A program made the translations under genes and the position numbers. 64,000 bases of DNA from JANXUR01 sp038229415 (GTDB taxonomy: Bacteria > Acidobacteriota > Terriglobia > Terriglobales > Acidobacteriaceae), in assembly GCA_038229415.1 (NCBI GenBank), contig JBBROM010000012.1, forward strand, positions 1 through 64,000, read 5' to 3'. Numbering within the stretch: the stretch's first letter is position 1; each line of letters begins with the position of its first letter. Below the pieces are notes generated by a model. It worked only from the letters and a program-made list of their open reading frames with translations, had not been told where the DNA came from and searched no databases. Positions 1 through 8,723 of the stretch are shown here, in pieces.

Positions 1-11
1 AGTGCAGGCTA

Positions 12-50
12 TGTAAATGTGGAAAGCCAACCGCGCTTCCCACATTTACA
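12..50. repeat. Imperfect 16-bp inverted repeat (hairpin)
   Basis: The arms at 12-27 and 35-50 pair over 16 positions with one A/C mismatch and enclose a 7-base loop; the outer 11 bp (TGTAAATGTGG with its complement) are perfect. No T-run follows on either side, so a simple intrinsic terminator is not obvious. It could be a terminator-like hairpin of a gene left of the window or the remnant of a mobile-element end; no transposase is visible nearby. Confidence 0.6.
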
Positions 51-678
51 CAGCCCCGACTACGGCTGCGAGGTAAACTCAAGGCCAAATCAAACCCGGG
101 AAACTCCAGTTATGACTGGTTGAGCAATCGGGGGCAGGTCAAGGGCATCTCGGCCCGATAGTTGACCCCAGCTTGAAGTGTCGAAGTAGGAATTGCCGTT
201 GTCAGGATCAGAATCTAGAAGACCGGCAGGATCGAGCCCAAGGCGACTTTAATACGAATCCAGATCGGTGCTCGTAAAGCAGTCTATGAGTTAAGGAACC
301 GCCGCGCATCCCAGGTCTGGATTTTCAGACCTAGGATCGCACACTCCCAATCGCTGGCCCCAATCCTGAGTCCCGTAGGGACGCAACTCCCCGCAAAAAT
401 CACAAACTCGCTACAAGAAATCGAATGAAATCTCCCGCCAGTTTTCCAAAATTTTGCAAATTGCAATAAATTTAGATTTCGCGCCAAAGTCCGTGACAAA
501 ATCCAAATGAAAAATCAATGCAAACCATTCATTACAAGAGTGTTATATCTCATGCTGCTTCGCAGGATCCGCCTCGGTTTTCGCGCAATTCCCTCACATC
601 GCGAACCATACATATGTTATTTGGGAAATTCGTAAAAATGGCCCGCTTCCGGTGTCAAAAATCAACCACCAGAAAGCG
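51..678. other. Gene-less stretch
   Basis: I see no convincing gene. On the minus strand a stop-free run of about 50 codons (roughly 110-265) ends in a normal stop but has no start codon; it may be a decayed gene tail or chance. The part at 400-560 is AT-rich compared with the surroundings. Confidence 0.4.
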
Positions 679-1827
679 TTAAGAGAAGAATTTCGCAATC
701 GCGCTAACCACCGTGTTTTGTTCATCATCCCGCAACTCAGGGAACATCGGCAGGGCCAGCACTTCGGCTGCTGCGCGCTCAGTTTCCGGCAGGTCTCCCG
801 CCGTGGTTCCCAAATACGCCAGCGCGGGCTGCAAATGTAACGGAATCGGATAGTAAATCTCCGACCCGATCTTGCGCTCGGTGAGGAACGCCCGCAGCTC
901 GTCGCGACGGGGCACGCGGACCACGTACTGATGGTAGATATGCGTCCCGCGCGCATCCTCTTTCGGCAGCACCACTGGCCCTCCAGGCGAGGCAAATCCC
1001 GCCTGCCGAAATAATCGGTTATAGGTAGCAGCCCGAGCCTGCCTTTTTTCGTTCCAAGTGGGAAGATGGCGCAATTTTATGCGCAAAATAACCGCCTGAA
1101 TGGAGTCCATGCGGCAGTTCCATCCCATTTCCTCGTGCAAATAGCGCTTCGGCATCCCGTGATTCCGCAGCCGCTTCATCCGCGCACCCCACTCCGGATC
1201 GAGCGTCGTAACGCACCCCGCATCGCCCGCCGCACTCAGGTTTTTTGTGGGATAAAAACTGAACGCCGCAGCCTTCGCCAGCGCCCCCGCCTTGCGCGAT
1301 TTTTCACCAGAATTCCACGTCGCGCCGAAGGCCTGCGCCGCGTCTTCCACGACGCCAATTTTGTGCTCGTCCGCGATTGCAGAGAGCGCATCCATGTCCG
1401 CACATTGCCCATACAAATGCACTGGCAAAATCGCAGAAATTTTCGATTGATTTCCGCGCGATTTTATCGCTGCCAAAACCTTCGCCGGATCAAGGTTGTA
1501 GCTGTCCGAATCAATGTCGGCAAACACCGGCGTCGCCCCACACCGGACGATGGAGCTGGCCGTCGCGAAGAAGCTGAAAGCACTGGTGATAACGGCGTCA
1601 CCGGGCTTCACGCCAGCAGCCAAAAGCGCGAGCCAAAGAGCATCCGTTCCCGACGCGCAAGCGACGGTGTCCGCGCAGCCAATAAACGCAGAAATCTCCT
1701 GCTCCAACTCCGTAACTTCGGGGCCAAGAATGTACTGCTGCGAGACGCAAACCCGCTCCACAGCAGGCAAAATTTCGTCACGAATCGATTCAAACTGGCG
1801 ATGCAGATCAAGCATGGGTACGGACAT
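679..1827 (-). CDS. DegT/DnrJ/EryC1/StrS-family sugar aminotransferase
   Basis: 382 residues, the usual length for PLP-dependent sugar transaminases that put an amino group on a keto nucleotide sugar for surface polysaccharide or glycosylated products. Seen directly: N-terminal MLDLHRQF, the cofactor-pocket segment ASGTDALWLAL near residue 60, the segment VVEDAAQAFGA near residue 160, and the PLP lysine motif SFYPTKNLSAAGDAG near residue 190. The N-terminus resembles the branch that acts on dTDP-3-keto-6-deoxyhexoses, but the exact substrate cannot be fixed. The ATG start fits the family N-terminus. No other nucleotide-sugar gene lies beside it, so it looks isolated, unless partners lie left of the window. 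Confidence 0.9.
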   Translation of the reverse strand: MSVPMLDLHRQFESIRDEILPAVERVCVSQQYILGPEVTELEQEISAFIGCADTVACASGTDALWLALLAAGVKPGDAVITSAFSFFATASSIVRCGATPVFADIDSDSYNLDPAKVLAAIKSRGNQSKISAILPVHLYGQCADMDALSAIADEHKIGVVEDAAQAFGATWNSGEKSRKAGALAKAAAFSFYPTKNLSAAGDAGCVTTLDPEWGARMKRLRNHGMPKRYLHEEMGWNCRMDSIQAVILRIKLRHLPTWNEKRQARAATYNRLFRQAGFASPGGPVVLPKEDARGTHIYHQYVVRVPRRDELRAFLTERKIGSEIYYPIPLHLQPALAYLGTTAGDLPETERAAAEVLALPMFPELRDDEQNTVVSAIAKFFS

Positions 1828-2319
1828 AGCGATTCGATGGTATCACCGAGGCGGAAACAACACTCACCGCCGAAGTCGAGAAACCCTAGGCCTTGATGCG
1901 TTCTTTTGTGAGGAAAAAGTGTCTAAAGCGCTGAATTTCCTACGATTTTCGCAAAAAGGCTGCCGCTTCCCCTTCGATTTGCTGTTGAGCGTTTAGTTGA
2001 CCGTGCTAGAACGAATCGGAACTTTGCGATTGCCCACGCGGCGGGGTGCCTGTAGTATGCAGTCCCATACGCGACGGTAGTGAATTTTTATGCATTTTGG
2101 TAGGGGAGGCGGGTGGGCTGGCAGCAAAGTGTTGCTGCCAGACAAGTTACGAGGGTCGTAGTATGGCCCTTCCCATGCACGCTGTCAGATCACTTCGGTG
2201 CGCCGCTAGCTGTGCTGGCGTCGGGTCTCTCAGTATTTTGATTTGTCTTACGTTTTGCTTTACGGCTCCCGGGTCTCAGTTCTAGCCGCCGAATTTCACA
2301 GCTTGAAGGAGCGTTCCAA
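1828..2319. other. Divergent intergenic region / long leader of the TonB receptor
   Basis: This separates the aminotransferase (minus) from the receptor (plus). It holds a perfect 10-bp hairpin (arms 2118-2127 and 2132-2141) but no gene I can support; the small open frame at 2046-2285 has no protein-like features. Confidence 0.45.
2118..2141 (+). promoter_or_regulatory. Perfect 10-bp hairpin in receptor leader
   Basis: Arms CTGGCAGCAA and TTGCTGCCAG enclose loop AGTG, about 180 bases upstream of the receptor start. No T-run follows, so it is more likely an mRNA structure or protein-binding site than a terminator. Function is unknown. Confidence 0.4.
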
Positions 2320-5300
2320 GTGACAATCACTAGATTGCTGGAGCGAGCAGGGCTGCCGCCTTGTTCGTGATGCTGTTCACGTTGAGCCTTTCCGCACAGG
2401 TGTCGAAGGGCTCGATTTCGGGTACGGTCGTGGATCCCACTGGAGCTGTGGTGCCGGGGGCGGCAGTGAAGGTGGTCAGCACCGAGACTAATCAGACATT
2501 CTCAACAGTGAGTGACAAAGCGGGGCTGTTCAGCCTGCAACTGTTGCCAGTGGGCACTTACCAGGTAGACGTCAGCCGTCCAGGATTTCGCAAGACAGCC
2601 ATCAACGGGGTTGTGGTGGGATCTGGTACGGATCGAGGTCTCGGCGCGGTCAAACTCGAACTAGGGGTAACGACTGACACGGTGGAAGTGACTACGGCTC
2701 CACCACTAGTTACCGCAACCGAAGCGCAGATCAGCAACACCTTCTCCTCGAAGAGGAGATCAGCCAGATCGCGGGGGTTCAGGAAAATAACGGCCTCGAC
2801 TTCCTGGCGATTCTGTTGCCGGGCGTAAACAGTCCACGTGACCAAGGCTTCTCGAACGCCAATGGTGTGGGGTTTTCGGTGGACGGTCTGCGCGGCCGCA
2901 GCAATGACCAGCAGATTGACGGGCAGAATAACAACGACAACTCGGTGGCGGGTCCCGGCGTATTTCTTTCAAATCCGGAGTTCGTGGATTCGTACCAAAT
3001 CACAACCGGGAACTTTGGGCCTGAATACGGACGCAACTCTGGTTCGGTGGTCAACATTCTGACCAAACAGGGCACCAATACGTTCCACGGCGCCTTAGTC
3101 GGCACGGAAAGCAATTCGGTACTGAACTCACGCACGAACGCGGACAAGCTTAACGGTTTGACCAAACTGCCACGGTCTAACAATGAATTCAGCACGGTGA
3201 CCTTGGGTGGGCCTGCCATCAAAAACCGTTTATTCTTTTTTGGTGGTTTTGACAACCAAATCATTTCGCAGAATGCTACAGACACCACGGGATTACTTAC
3301 ACCTACGCCGACGGGGCTGACTCAACTGGCTGGGTGTTTTCCGGGCAGCGCGACGGTCTCGGCCATCCAGACCTACGGCCCCTATGGCATTAAGCTGGGT
3401 AACCCGCAGCCATTCGGCACATCGCAGACGCGGTTCTTGGATGGGGCGAGTAACCCAAACCAAGAAGATGGCACTTGCGCGGTGGAGTATAACGGCGTTA
3501 CCCGCACCGTGGATAACAGCTACCACCAGTATGACTACATTGGCCGTTTGGATTTTGTCAGCTCCAAGGACAACATTTATGCCCGCTTCCTCTACCAGAC
3601 AGCAACGAGTTTTAACAACAGTGACAACGGCGCGGCTGGCTACTTATTCAACGTCCCGGCGACCGGCAAGGCATTCAGCACCAGTTGGACGCACAAGATC
3701 AGCGATCGCATGATCAACGAGCTGCGGTTTAACTACGGATACCTTGGAGTAGACTTTGGCGGAGGCACGGAGCCACTCTCGAATCAGGTGGGCACAGCTG
3801 TGGCGCAGGTGATCTTCCGTGATCCGACGTTGCTGGGTTACGGTGGTGCCACCAACTTGCCACAAGGCCGCACGGTGACGACCTATCAGGTGCAGGACAA
3901 CTGGAGCTATGCCAAGGGGCGGCATACCCTGAAGGCAGGCGTGAACTATAGCGACCAGCAATCCACCAACAACTTCTTACCCAACTTGAACGGACAATAT
4001 CGGTATACAAACGCGTCTTCTTATGCGCAAAACGTGATTTATGACCCTGCAGACCCTCTGCGGTTTAGAAGCGGCCGGGTTCGCATCGCGCTTGGCGACC
4101 CTACGCTCAATTTTGTGGAGCATGATACCTTCGTGTATTTTGGGGATGACTGGAAGGTTGGCAGTCATCTTACGTTGAACCTGGGCTTGACCTATTCGTA
4201 CTACGGCCAGCCAGCAAACCTGTTCCACGACAAGACACTCAAGCGGGAAAGCAGCAGCGACCCGCTGTTTAACCCGACGCTGCCACTCTCCATCCGGACC
4301 TTCCCCAAGCTGCCTACGGTGAAAAACACCTTTGGACCAAGCGTTGGTTTTGCCTATAACCCGGGCGGTGGCAAGACGACATTCCGTGGCGGATATCGGC
4401 TGACGTATGATCCGGCTTATTACAACATCTATCTGAACATCGCCTCCTCGGCACCACAGGTGCTGGCGGAGACACTGACCGGCTCCTTGCTGACCGGCGT
4501 AACCCTGACAGCGGTTCCAACTGGCACCAACACTCGCGCATCGCTGTCAAGCTTCTTACAAACGGGTGTATCCGACCCGCGGGCGCTGCCTCTGACGGAA
4601 ACGCAGGTTAGCCCTGACTTCAAGCCCGACCGGGTGCAGAGTTGGAGTTTCGGCATTCAGCATGAACTCAGCAAAGGTGCGGCGTTTGAGATTCGCTATG
4701 TGGGCAACCACGCTGATCGCCAGTTCCAGTCCATCAACGGCAATCCCGACGTTAACTATCTGGCAAACAGTTTCCCGAATGCGCTGCCGTCAGGTGTGAC
4801 TCCATGTACCGCGACGCCAGACACCAATCCCGGAGTGGCAGGAAGCGCGAACTGCGACGTAGCCAGCGTGTTGCGCATACGCACCAACAGTGGATTCTCG
4901 GACTACAACGCTTTGCAAACCGAGTTCCGCACCAATCAGCTGTGGAATCAACTGACCATGAAGGCGGGTTTTACCTGGAGCAAGACGACCGACAACGTCA
5001 GCGAAATCTTCTCGACTTTCGCTGGCGGCAACAGCACTGCGTTTTCACAAAACCCGTTCGACAACACCAAGGGCGAGCATGGGATTTCGGGACTCGACTT
5101 CCCCAAGAACTTCACAGTCTCCTTCTATGAGGCGCTGCCATTCTTCCAGCATCAGGATGGATTTACGGGCAAGGTGCTGGGAGGTTGGGCGCTCTCCGGC
5201 ACGTATATCCTGTCGTCTGGTCAAGCCTACACACCGGTGCAGGCGTTCTTTAGCCAGGCGTTGGGTGGATGCGGCGGCGGCGGCTGCGCCGATGGGGCGT

Positions 5301-5824
5301 TTACGGGAACCTTCATCGGAGCGGAGAACATCCGTCCGTTCCTTGGCAATCCGTCGGCGCCTGCAAACTCGGTGGGAGCGTATGCCGGGGACGCATGCAA
5401 TTTCTTCGGAGTTGGATGTGAACTTGCCGTCAATCAGCTGGTTTCGTTCAATGATGCCAATTTCTCGGGAACCGAGACCGTTGTCACGAAGAGTCAGGTG
5501 CGCTACATTGCAAACGGCCCCCAAGCGAACACCGAGTTTGGTACGCCGTTTGGTAATGTGCCGCGTAATTATGCTCGGGACACCAAAACCAACAATGCGA
5601 ATGTAACCTTCTACAAGAACGTGAAGATCACCGAGCGGGTGAATTTCCAATTCCATGCTTCGATGCTGAATGCGTTTAATCACCGGAACGCCAACAGCAT
5701 TGATCCGGTCATTGAGGATGCAGGTTTGGAGTCGCTAAATTTTGTCGGATTGGGTTTTGGCAGTCCGGCGGTATTTAGCGGCGGCGCGCGTACGGTGGCC
5801 TTCGGCTTCCGGCTCACGTTCTAA
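2320..5824 (+). pseudogene. Oar-like TonB-dependent receptor, interrupted by two -1 shifts
   Basis: The likely start is GTG 2320, with AAGGAG eight bases upstream. Its frame closes at a TGA after 16 codons. One extra G in the GGG run at 2350-2352 would join it to the next frame and give a full signal peptide (TRLLERAGAAALFVMLFTLS). That frame (2361-2828) encodes the mature N-terminus and a carboxypeptidase-regulatory-like domain (SGTVVDPTGAVVPGA). At about 2742-2750 it shifts again; one extra C near CTCC would give ISNTFSLEEEISQIAGVQ and join the plug and barrel frame, open to 5824. The repaired protein would be about 1,168 residues, normal for this family. Both lesions are single-base losses beside short homopolymers, so sequencing error is as likely as real inactivation. 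A terminator follows at once. Confidence 0.75.
2816..5824 (+). CDS. TonB-dependent receptor, plug and beta-barrel part (downstream frame)
   Basis: This is the long open frame of the interrupted receptor above. The frame is actually open from about 2750, so the TTG at 2816 is not a believable start. It holds the plug region (GVGFSVDGLRGRSNDQQIDG, then EYGRNSGSVVNILTKQGTN) followed by roughly 850 residues of barrel rich in aromatic and Asn/Thr strands, and ends in FGFRLTF, the C-terminal aromatic signature of outer-membrane barrels. The family imports or binds large polymers at the outer membrane, using TonB energy. The substrate is unknown. Confidence 0.85.
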   Translation: MPGVNSPRDQGFSNANGVGFSVDGLRGRSNDQQIDGQNNNDNSVAGPGVFLSNPEFVDSYQITTGNFGPEYGRNSGSVVNILTKQGTNTFHGALVGTESNSVLNSRTNADKLNGLTKLPRSNNEFSTVTLGGPAIKNRLFFFGGFDNQIISQNATDTTGLLTPTPTGLTQLAGCFPGSATVSAIQTYGPYGIKLGNPQPFGTSQTRFLDGASNPNQEDGTCAVEYNGVTRTVDNSYHQYDYIGRLDFVSSKDNIYARFLYQTATSFNNSDNGAAGYLFNVPATGKAFSTSWTHKISDRMINELRFNYGYLGVDFGGGTEPLSNQVGTAVAQVIFRDPTLLGYGGATNLPQGRTVTTYQVQDNWSYAKGRHTLKAGVNYSDQQSTNNFLPNLNGQYRYTNASSYAQNVIYDPADPLRFRSGRVRIALGDPTLNFVEHDTFVYFGDDWKVGSHLTLNLGLTYSYYGQPANLFHDKTLKRESSSDPLFNPTLPLSIRTFPKLPTVKNTFGPSVGFAYNPGGGKTTFRGGYRLTYDPAYYNIYLNIASSAPQVLAETLTGSLLTGVTLTAVPTGTNTRASLSSFLQTGVSDPRALPLTETQVSPDFKPDRVQSWSFGIQHELSKGAAFEIRYVGNHADRQFQSINGNPDVNYLANSFPNALPSGVTPCTATPDTNPGVAGSANCDVASVLRIRTNSGFSDYNALQTEFRTNQLWNQLTMKAGFTWSKTTDNVSEIFSTFAGGNSTAFSQNPFDNTKGEHGISGLDFPKNFTVSFYEALPFFQHQDGFTGKVLGGWALSGTYILSSGQAYTPVQAFFSQALGGCGGGGCADGAFTGTFIGAENIRPFLGNPSAPANSVGAYAGDACNFFGVGCELAVNQLVSFNDANFSGTETVVTKSQVRYIANGPQANTEFGTPFGNVPRNYARDTKTNNANVTFYKNVKITERVNFQFHASMLNAFNHRNANSIDPVIEDAGLESLNFVGLGFGSPAVFSGGARTVAFGFRLTF

Positions 5825-5843
5825 CAGCAACTGCTCGACAATC

Positions 5844-5874
5844 AAAAGGGCTGGCCTTCGGGTCAGCCCTTTTT
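5844..5874 (+). terminator. Intrinsic terminator, probably bidirectional
   Basis: GGGCTGGCC-TTCG-GGTCAGCCC stem-loop preceded by AAAA and followed by a T-run. It lies between the convergent receptor (plus) and membrane protein (minus) genes and can serve both. Confidence 0.85.
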
Positions 5875-5888
5875 GCGCTTGGCAAAGC

Positions 5889-6635
5889 TTATTTCCCGAA
5901 CAGTTGGTAGTGCGAGGCGGTGGCCATCAGGAAGAGCATGGGGAAGCTTAGGTAGAAGTTCGTCCGGGAGCAGAGGAAGGCAAGGCGGGCGAGGGCGGCG
6001 GATTCGGCTGGGATGGCTGTGCCGTTTGCGGCGAAGGATTGATTCCACGCGATGATCTTTTTGTTGATGCGCCAGATCACTCCCCAGACGTTGAGCAGCA
6101 TGACCCAGCCCATGCCTCCGCCAAGTCCGATGGCGAGCATGCGCGAGCTTTCCCATCCGTGGGTGTTGAGGGCGAGGAAGGCGTAACAGCCAGCGCCGAC
6201 GATGGTGGCTGTGACGAGGCCGAGGACGTATCCGTTATTGATTTTGAGGACGCGTAGGGCGAGGTAGGTAAGGGCCCAGACGAGCGTCCAAATGAGGAAG
6301 AACGAGCCTTGGCTCATGCCGATGGAGGCGGTGGGGAAGTCGGCGAGGCGAGCGTTGTGGGCGTCGGCTGAGGCGATGTGGCTCCAGTAGAGAAAGCCGA
6401 CGAGGACAGTTCCGACGGCTCCCCAACGGAAGAAGTAAAGCGCCCGCAACATGAGTGGCGGGATGATTTTGGGCTTGGTGGCTCCGTCGAGTTCCTTGAG
6501 GAAGGGAATGTTGACCAGGTTAAAGAAGTAAAGCAGGCCGACCCAGGTGATTCCGAAGATGAAGTGCAGAAAGCGCAGGATGATCTGGTAGTTAGAGTCG
6601 AAGTCGCCGGGGAACGAGATGGTGGGCGCGAGCAT
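5889..6635 (-). CDS. Multi-spanning membrane protein, urate-oxidase-N-terminal (PuuD-like) type
   Basis: About 248 residues. I start it at ATG 6635 because AAGGAGG lies four bases upstream; a longer upstream frame is open but non-protein-like. About six hydrophobic segments are seen, beginning with IILRFLHFIFGITWVGLLYFFNLV. The histidine and tryptophan in that helix and the overall pattern resemble the integral-membrane N-terminal domain found in cytochrome-linked urate oxidases (PF06181). The C-terminal cytochrome c part of those enzymes is absent, with no CxxCH, so its activity cannot be assumed. It sits in the inner membrane. It is convergent with the TonB receptor and divergent from hfq, and looks like a single-gene unit. 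Confidence 0.7.
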   Translation of the reverse strand: MLAPTISFPGDFDSNYQIILRFLHFIFGITWVGLLYFFNLVNIPFLKELDGATKPKIIPPLMLRALYFFRWGAVGTVLVGFLYWSHIASADAHNARLADFPTASIGMSQGSFFLIWTLVWALTYLALRVLKINNGYVLGLVTATIVGAGCYAFLALNTHGWESSRMLAIGLGGGMGWVMLLNVWGVIWRINKKIIAWNQSFAANGTAIPAESAALARLAFLCSRTNFYLSFPMLFLMATASHYQLFGK

Positions 6636-6851
6636 GAGGCCTCCTTGTGGGAAGGATGATTGTAGCGTGGGGATCCGGGCGTGGAGCCTGCTAAGGCTGA
6701 GCCGCATCACAGAAATCGCTGGAATTGGTGGTGGCGAGGTTGAAAACTCTTGGGGTTCGCCGTATTGTTGGCGTAGGCTCCCGGCGGCGTGTTGGCGCGG
6801 GTTTTGCGCTTTGGCGGTGATAAGTAGAGGGCCAGAATTGGAGATCGGCAC

Positions 6852-7154
6852 ATGGAAGCAAAGCCGACACAAAATATTCAGGATTCGTTTTTGAACACTG
6901 CCCGAAAAGAAAAGGCGCATGTCACGATTTATCTAGTGAGCGGCGTGAAGTTGACGGGGCGAATCCGGTCGTTTGATAAATACTCATTGGTGCTGGAAGC
7001 CAACAATCAAGAGCAGTTGATTTTCAAGCACGCGATTTCGACGGTGGTGATGGGCCGCGTTCACACCGGGCCGCCTTCGTTCCACGGAGAGCGGGCGGGC
7101 GAGAGCGGCGGGCCGGGAACAGCTTCCGGGTCACTTTCCGGAACCGAGGGGTAA
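6852..7154 (+). CDS. hfq: RNA chaperone Hfq
   Basis: 100 residues. The Sm fold is clear: an N-terminal helix with NIQDSFLNTARKEKAHVTIY, then the Sm1 strands ending LTGRIRSFDKYSLVL, and an Sm2 motif FKHAISTV in place of the usual YKHAIST. The protein forms hexamers that bind small RNAs and mRNA A/U-rich tails. After about residue 72 there is a Gly/Ser/Pro-rich tail, likely disordered as in other Hfq proteins. GGAG lies eight bases before the ATG. hflX follows 60 bases downstream in the same direction, the common hfq-hflX order; miaA, often upstream, is missing here. Confidence 0.95.
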   Translation: MEAKPTQNIQDSFLNTARKEKAHVTIYLVSGVKLTGRIRSFDKYSLVLEANNQEQLIFKHAISTVVMGRVHTGPPSFHGERAGESGGPGTASGSLSGTEG

Positions 7155-7214
7155 GGCATCCGGCGTCGTAATACGGATTCTGGACGAGGGACACGGCAGG
7201 AAGCTGCTGCGCCA

Positions 7215-8681
7215 GTGGCTGGGATAGTTCTGCGTCCGGCGGAAGGCTGGAGCACAGCGGCTGTGCCGGATCGCGCTTTTCTGGTGGGCGTGGAGTTGCG
7301 GGATGGTGCTGGCGGGAAACGGCGGGTGGCTGAGGCGGAATCGGCGATAACTCCGCAAGCGGTGGCAGCGCGGGATGCAGCTGCACGTGAGGGAGGGCAA
7401 GGTCGGCTGCCGACGGCGGGGAATCGGGTATTGGCTCCGCAGTTTTCAGCGGATGAGTCGCTCGACGAGTTGCGGACGCTGGCGAAGAGTGCGGGAGCCA
7501 ACATTGTTGGTGAGCTGATGCAGCGGCGCGACCGGCCTGATCCGGCGACGTTGATCGGCAAGGGCAAGCTGGAAGAGATTGTGGCGGCGGTGGCTTCGAG
7601 TGAAGCCGACGTGGTGTTGTTTGACCATGACCTGACGCCGACGCAGCAGAGAAATCTGGAACGCGCAGTGCAATGCCGCGTGATTGATCGTACGCAGTTG
7701 ATCCTGGATATTTTTGCCAAGCACGCCAAGACTCGCGAAGGCCAGTTGCAAGTGGAATTGGCGCAACTGGAATATATGCTGCCGCGACTCGCGGGCAAGG
7801 GGCAGGGACTCTCGCAGCAGGGTGGCGGCATTGGCACGCGTGGGCCGGGCGAAACCAAGCTGGAGACCGACAAGCGGCGGATTCGTCTGCGTGTGGATGT
7901 GCTGAAGAAGCAGGCGGAGAATGTGCGTCAAGTGCGGGCGCAACAGCGGCAACGTCGCGAGGCAGTTCCGGTGGCAACGGTGGCGCTGGTGGGGTATACG
8001 AATGCGGGCAAGAGCACGCTATTCAATGCGCTCACCAAGGCCGGAGTGCTGGAGTCTTCGCGAATGTTTGCGACACTCGACCCGACGATTCGCGGAGTGC
8101 GGTTGCCGAGCAAGCGACAGGTACTGCTGAGCGATACGGTGGGGTTCATCCGCAACCTGCCGCACTCGCTGGTACAGGCGTTTCGGGCGACCCTGGAAGA
8201 GGTGCAGCGGGCGGCGCTGATTCTTCATGTGAGCGATGCGGGGAATTCTCTGGCCGCTGAGCAGGATGAGCAAGTAGAAGCGGTGCTACGTGAGCTGGAG
8301 TGCGAAGGCAAGCCGCGCCTGCGGGTGATGAACAAGGTGGACTTGCTGAGCGGAGAAGAGCGCAGGGCGGTGCTTGCGGCACAGAAGGCGGATGCAGGTA
8401 GCGGCGGAACGGTGTATGTGTCGGCGGTGCAAGGGGACGGACTGACTGATCTGCTGGCCGCGATTGACCGGCATTTGACGGATGACGCAGTGCGGCGGGT
8501 GAAGTTGCGGATTCCGCAGAGTGAAGGCAAGATGCTAGCCATGCTGGAAGCTAAGGCGAGAATTTCTGTGCGAGAATACGCGGGTCATACGCAAGGTGAT
8601 GCGGCGAGCGACTTCGTCGAGATGGAACTGGATGCTCCGGAGTCCATCCTCCGGCAAGTAAAAGTGTGGATCGTTCCCTAA
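7215..8681 (+). CDS. hflX: Ribosome-associated GTPase HflX
   Basis: 488 residues, longer than the usual 400-430 because of an N-terminal stretch of about 75 residues before the conserved part. The HflX N-domain is seen (LIGKGKLEEI, VLFDHDLTPTQQRNLE, DRTQLILDIFAKHAKTREG), then the glycine-rich signature GGIGTRGPGETKLETD, then the G domain: P-loop GYTNAGKST (near residue 260), switch II DTVGF, and NKVD. HflX splits stalled 70S ribosomes and helps recovery from stress. The GTG start is the first in frame; an internal start cannot be excluded, since the first residues look less conserved. It is probably co-transcribed with hfq. Confidence 0.95.
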   Translation: MAGIVLRPAEGWSTAAVPDRAFLVGVELRDGAGGKRRVAEAESAITPQAVAARDAAAREGGQGRLPTAGNRVLAPQFSADESLDELRTLAKSAGANIVGELMQRRDRPDPATLIGKGKLEEIVAAVASSEADVVLFDHDLTPTQQRNLERAVQCRVIDRTQLILDIFAKHAKTREGQLQVELAQLEYMLPRLAGKGQGLSQQGGGIGTRGPGETKLETDKRRIRLRVDVLKKQAENVRQVRAQQRQRREAVPVATVALVGYTNAGKSTLFNALTKAGVLESSRMFATLDPTIRGVRLPSKRQVLLSDTVGFIRNLPHSLVQAFRATLEEVQRAALILHVSDAGNSLAAEQDEQVEAVLRELECEGKPRLRVMNKVDLLSGEERRAVLAAQKADAGSGGTVYVSAVQGDGLTDLLAAIDRHLTDDAVRRVKLRIPQSEGKMLAMLEAKARISVREYAGHTQGDAASDFVEMELDAPESILRQVKVWIVP

Positions 8682-8723
8682 GTTGCATCATTTCCTAAAG
8701 CGACTCATCGCGAGGAGGCCCTT

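Noticed and set aside
1066..1896. Long plus-strand open frame inside the aminotransferase gene
   Set aside because: It is antisense to a gene with clear PLP motifs and its translation is arginine-rich and non-conserved; this is a shadow of GC-rich coding.
2046..2285. 79-codon open frame upstream of the TonB receptor
   Set aside because: Cys-rich, no domain, interrupted by a strong hairpin; more likely leader sequence.
2740..2760. Programmed -1 ribosomal frameshift in the TonB receptor
   Set aside because: No X-XXY-YYZ slippery heptamer and no clear downstream pseudoknot; a second independent shift at about 2350 in the same gene makes lesion or sequencing error far more likely.
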